DNA of 8,875 nucleotides from DASRCB01 sp035653295 (GTDB lineage: Bacteria > Acidobacteriota > Terriglobia > Bryobacterales > Bryobacteraceae), in NCBI GenBank assembly GCA_035653295.1, contig DASRCB010000091.1, forward strand, positions 1 to 8,875, written 5' to 3'. Numbering within the stretch: position 1 is the first letter of the stretch; every line of letters begins with the position of its first letter. Positions 7,452 through 8,875 of this stretch are shown one piece after another. The position numbers and the translations under genes are program-made. Under the pieces are notes generated by a model. The model was not told the DNA's origin. It did not search any database and saw nothing but the letters and a program-made list of their open reading frames with translations.

Positions 7452-7475
7452 TGAAACGGGAAAATGCGCGTTTCA
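7452..7475. promoter_or_regulatory. Inverted repeat TGAAACG-N10-CGTTTCA, candidate operator or enhancer site
   Basis: Perfect 7-bp arms are separated by 10 bp. The dyad centre lies about 131 bp upstream of the start predicted for the flgB-side sigma-54-like element and about 66 bp upstream of the plus-strand TAGAAT hexamer. Either distance is suitable for a regulator: an enhancer-binding protein on the flagellar side, or a dimeric regulator on the aminotransferase side. No specific factor can be named. A 7-bp dyad somewhere in 300 bp is not rare by chance. Confidence 0.35.
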
Positions 7476-7504
7476 TCGCGGGTCACCGAGGCCTCCCGCT
7501 CCTC

Positions 7505-7534
7505 TTTTCGGCACGCGTCGAAAAAAGTTAGAAT
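7505..7534 (+). promoter_or_regulatory. Possible promoter for the aminotransferase gene (TAGAAT -10)
   Basis: TAGAAT at 7529-7534 is one mismatch from TATAAT, and it sits in the only AT-rich patch of the region, after a run of six A. The -35 position (about 7505-7511, TTTTCGG) is a poor match to TTGACA. Transcription would start near 7541 and leave a leader of about 108 nt before the ATG. The call rests on the -10 hexamer and location only. Confidence 0.3.
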
Positions 7535-7540
7535 GTTATT

Positions 7541-7555
7541 GATGGCGAGACCATC
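7541..7555. repeat. Short inverted repeat GATGG-N5-CCATC
   Basis: Five-base perfect arms flank the loop CGAGA, exactly where the plus-strand transcript predicted from TAGAAT would begin. It could form a small 5'-end hairpin or be a half-site pair for a repressor. It is too short to be a terminator and is not followed by a T run. Confidence 0.25.
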
Positions 7556-7634
7556 CTCAGCTCGTCCCTCTCTTTTCGGCTGCGACTGACCCCGCCCGAG
7601 ATATTCCCCCCCGTAGAAACCACCGATCTGTTTC

Positions 7635-7640
7635 AGGAGG
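7635..7640 (+). promoter_or_regulatory. Strong ribosome-binding site of the aminotransferase gene
   Basis: AGGAGG is a perfect Shine-Dalgarno core, 8 nt before the ATG at 7649-7651. It fixes the start of the aminotransferase and contrasts with the weak or absent sites ahead of flgB and fliF. Confidence 0.85.
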
Positions 7641-7648
7641 AAACTCGT

Positions 7649-8875
7649 ATGGTCAGTACGCCTGCTGTCCGTGAGGATTTGCCACGGATCAATACTTCCC
7701 TGCCCGGTCCCCAGGCACAAGCTCTTATACAACGCGATCAGGAGGTGCTTTCACCTTCCTACACGAGGTGCTATCCCCTCGTTGCCAGCAGTGGCAGAGG
7801 AGCCATGGTCGAAGATGTCGACGGCAACTGGTTCCTGGACTTCGCCGCTGGTATCGCCACCTGCTCCACCGGCCATTGCCATCCCGAAGTGGTAAGCGCG
7901 ATTCGCCGCCAGGCCGGCGAGCTGATCCACATGTCGGGCACCGATTTCTATTACCCCAGCATGGTGGATCTGGCGGAAAAGCTTGCCGCCATCGCGCCAG
8001 GCGACGTCCCGCGCCGCGTCTACTTCGGCAACTCGGGCACGGAAGCCATCGAGGCGGCCATGAAACTGGCCCGCTATCACACGGGGCGGCAGCAGTTCAT
8101 CTCCTTTTTCGGAGGCTTCCACGGCCGCACGATGGGCTCGTTATCGCTCACGGGCAGCAAAGCTGTCCAGCGCCGTGGATTCGGCCCCCTCGTGCCCGGC
8201 GTGCAGCATGTCCCGTACCCATATCCGTATCGCTTTCCGGGGACTCCGGAGGAGTGCGTGGAGCACACGATCGCCTCCATCGAAACGCTGTTCCGGACCG
8301 TGCTTCCGCCGGAAGAGGTGGCCGGCATCGTTTTCGAGCCTATCCAGGGCGAAGGCGGGTATGTGGTTCCGCCGCCGGTCTTTTTCACCCGCATCGCCGA
8401 GTTGGCCCAGCGCTACGGCATTCTCCTGATCGCCGATGAGGTGCAGTGCGGCATGGGACGCACCGGCCGCATGTGGGCCTGCGACCATTTCGGCTTCGTT
8501 CCGGATATCCTTACCAGCGCCAAGGGCATAGCCAGCGGCCTGCCGCTCTCGGCCATGATCGCCCGTTCGGAGCTGATGAACTGGCCCCCGGGCGCCCACG
8601 CCTCGACTTTCGGCGGGAATCCCGTGGCTGTGGCGGCGTCGCTGGCCACGATCCACCTGCTGGAGCGCGAGCTGATGGCCAATGCGGCGGACGTGGGCGG
8701 CTGGATCATGGACCGCATGCAGGACTGGCCCCGCCGCTTCCGGTTCGTGGGCGAGGTACGCGGCCTGGGGCTGATGATCGGAATCGAGATGGTCCGCGAT
8801 CAGCAGACCAAAGAGCGCGCCCCGGACCTGCGCGACCGCGTGGAAATGATGGCCTTCGAGCGCGGCCTGCTGGTG
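7649..8875 (+). CDS. Class-III PLP-dependent aminotransferase, 4-aminobutyrate/acetylornithine-aminotransferase-like (C-terminus beyond window)
   Basis: 409 codons are open to the right edge; the full family length is about 440-460, so only the end is missing. PLP fold-type I landmarks are all present: GNSGTEA (127-133, phosphate cup), FHGRT (157-161, ring stacking), FEPIQGEGG (229-237), ADEVQCGMGRTG (262-273) with Asp263 for the pyridine nitrogen, the Schiff-base lysine Lys292 in TSAKGIASGLP, and STFGGNP (319-325). The N-terminal LSPSYTRCYP (34-43) and VPYPYPYR (188-195) segments recall the subgroup annotated as 4-aminobutyrate or acetylornithine-type aminotransferase, which includes archaeal broad-substrate amino-acid racemases. 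The true substrate cannot be read from the sequence: GABA, ornithine, other omega-amines, or amino-acid racemization are all possible. It is cytoplasmic. The start is set by a perfect AGGAGG 8 nt upstream. It is divergent from the flagellar operon, with no sign of a functional link. Confidence 0.95.
   Translation, partial: MVSTPAVREDLPRINTSLPGPQAQALIQRDQEVLSPSYTRCYPLVASSGRGAMVEDVDGNWFLDFAAGIATCSTGHCHPEVVSAIRRQAGELIHMSGTDFYYPSMVDLAEKLAAIAPGDVPRRVYFGNSGTEAIEAAMKLARYHTGRQQFISFFGGFHGRTMGSLSLTGSKAVQRRGFGPLVPGVQHVPYPYPYRFPGTPEECVEHTIASIETLFRTVLPPEEVAGIVFEPIQGEGGYVVPPPVFFTRIAELAQRYGILLIADEVQCGMGRTGRMWACDHFGFVPDILTSAKGIASGLPLSAMIARSELMNWPPGAHASTFGGNPVAVAASLATIHLLERELMANAADVGGWIMDRMQDWPRRFRFVGEVRGLGLMIGIEMVRDQQTKERAPDLRDRVEMMAFERGLLV

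Larger units (their letters stand above)
7332..7648. other. Divergent intergenic region between flgB and the aminotransferase gene
   Basis: These 317 bp separate two divergently transcribed genes and hold no convincing gene. An open frame on the minus strand spans the region (7292-7732), but it runs into the starts of both flanking genes and has no recognisable motif. What can be seen: a sigma-54-like element next to flgB (7343-7358, minus), a 7-bp-arm dyad (7452-7475), a weak hairpin with arms GCGGG/CCCGC (7478-7499), a TAGAAT -10-like hexamer on the plus strand (7529-7534), a small dyad GATGG/CCATC (7541-7555), an 11-bp direct repeat CTCTTTTCGGC (7502-7512 and 7570-7580), and a strong Shine-Dalgarno for the aminotransferase. 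No known riboswitch or small RNA was recognised. Confidence 0.8.

Noticed and set aside
7478..7499. Hairpin with arms GCGGG/CCCGC as a possible terminator
   Set aside because: The stem is only 5 bp with a 12-nt loop, no T run follows on either strand, and it lies between divergent genes where no terminator is needed.
7292..7732. Minus-strand open frame of 146 codons covering the flgB/aminotransferase intergenic region
   Set aside because: It overlaps the starts of both neighbouring genes in other frames, has no good ribosome-binding site or family motif, and would cover the region that must hold two promoters.
8141..8656. Minus-strand open frame of 171 codons inside the aminotransferase
   Set aside because: Antisense to the continuous PLP-enzyme frame with all catalytic residues; no independent support.

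Overview
The window is a compact, high-GC bacterial chromosomal segment dominated by a flagellar basal-body/export operon read on the minus strand. The order, in the direction of transcription from position 7331 down to 1117, is flgB-flgC-fliE-fliF-fliG-fliH-fliI-fliJ. This is the classical arrangement found in many flagellated bacteria. A signal-peptide-bearing SGNH/GDSL hydrolase follows 36 bp after fliJ on the same strand and runs off the left edge. To the right, a class-III PLP aminotransferase is transcribed divergently on the plus strand and runs off the right edge.

The host is probably a soil-type, Gram-negative, high-GC bacterium. The style of the secreted SGNH hydrolase and of the aminotransferase reminds me of Acidobacteriota (Solibacter/Bryobacter-like), but this is recollection of family style and not a database result. 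No tRNA, rRNA, CRISPR, insertion sequence, integrase or phage gene was seen.

Layout: 1-1080 (-) SGNH hydrolase, C-terminus missing. 1117-1551 (-) fliJ, with a GTG start. 1548-2858 (-) fliI. 2855-3526 (-) fliH. 3516-4544 (-) fliG. 4541-6220 (-) fliF. 6245-6553 (-) fliE. 6556-6993 (-) flgC. 6990-7331 (-) flgB. 7332-7648 is a divergent intergenic region with candidate regulatory elements. 7649-8875 (+) is the aminotransferase, C-terminus missing.

How they work together: FliF forms the MS ring. FliG is the rotor/switch protein mounted on FliF. FliE joins the MS ring to the proximal rod, which begins with FlgB and FlgC. FliH, FliI and FliJ form the cytoplasmic ATPase complex that feeds the export gate. 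Four gene pairs overlap by 4 bp, fliG/fliH overlap by 11 bp, flgC/fliE are 2 bp apart and fliE/fliF 24 bp apart, so the eight genes look like one translationally coupled transcript. The hydrolase may be a tail gene of that transcript, but nothing in the sequence ties it to motility. The aminotransferase appears to be an unrelated metabolic gene sharing the divergent control region.

Overall this is mostly a conventional flagellar locus. I do not see a convincing undescribed system. The parts most worth a second look are the flgB/aminotransferase intergenic region (a sigma-54-like element touching the flgB start, plus a 7-bp-arm dyad about 130 bp upstream) and the secreted hydrolase attached to the operon's end.
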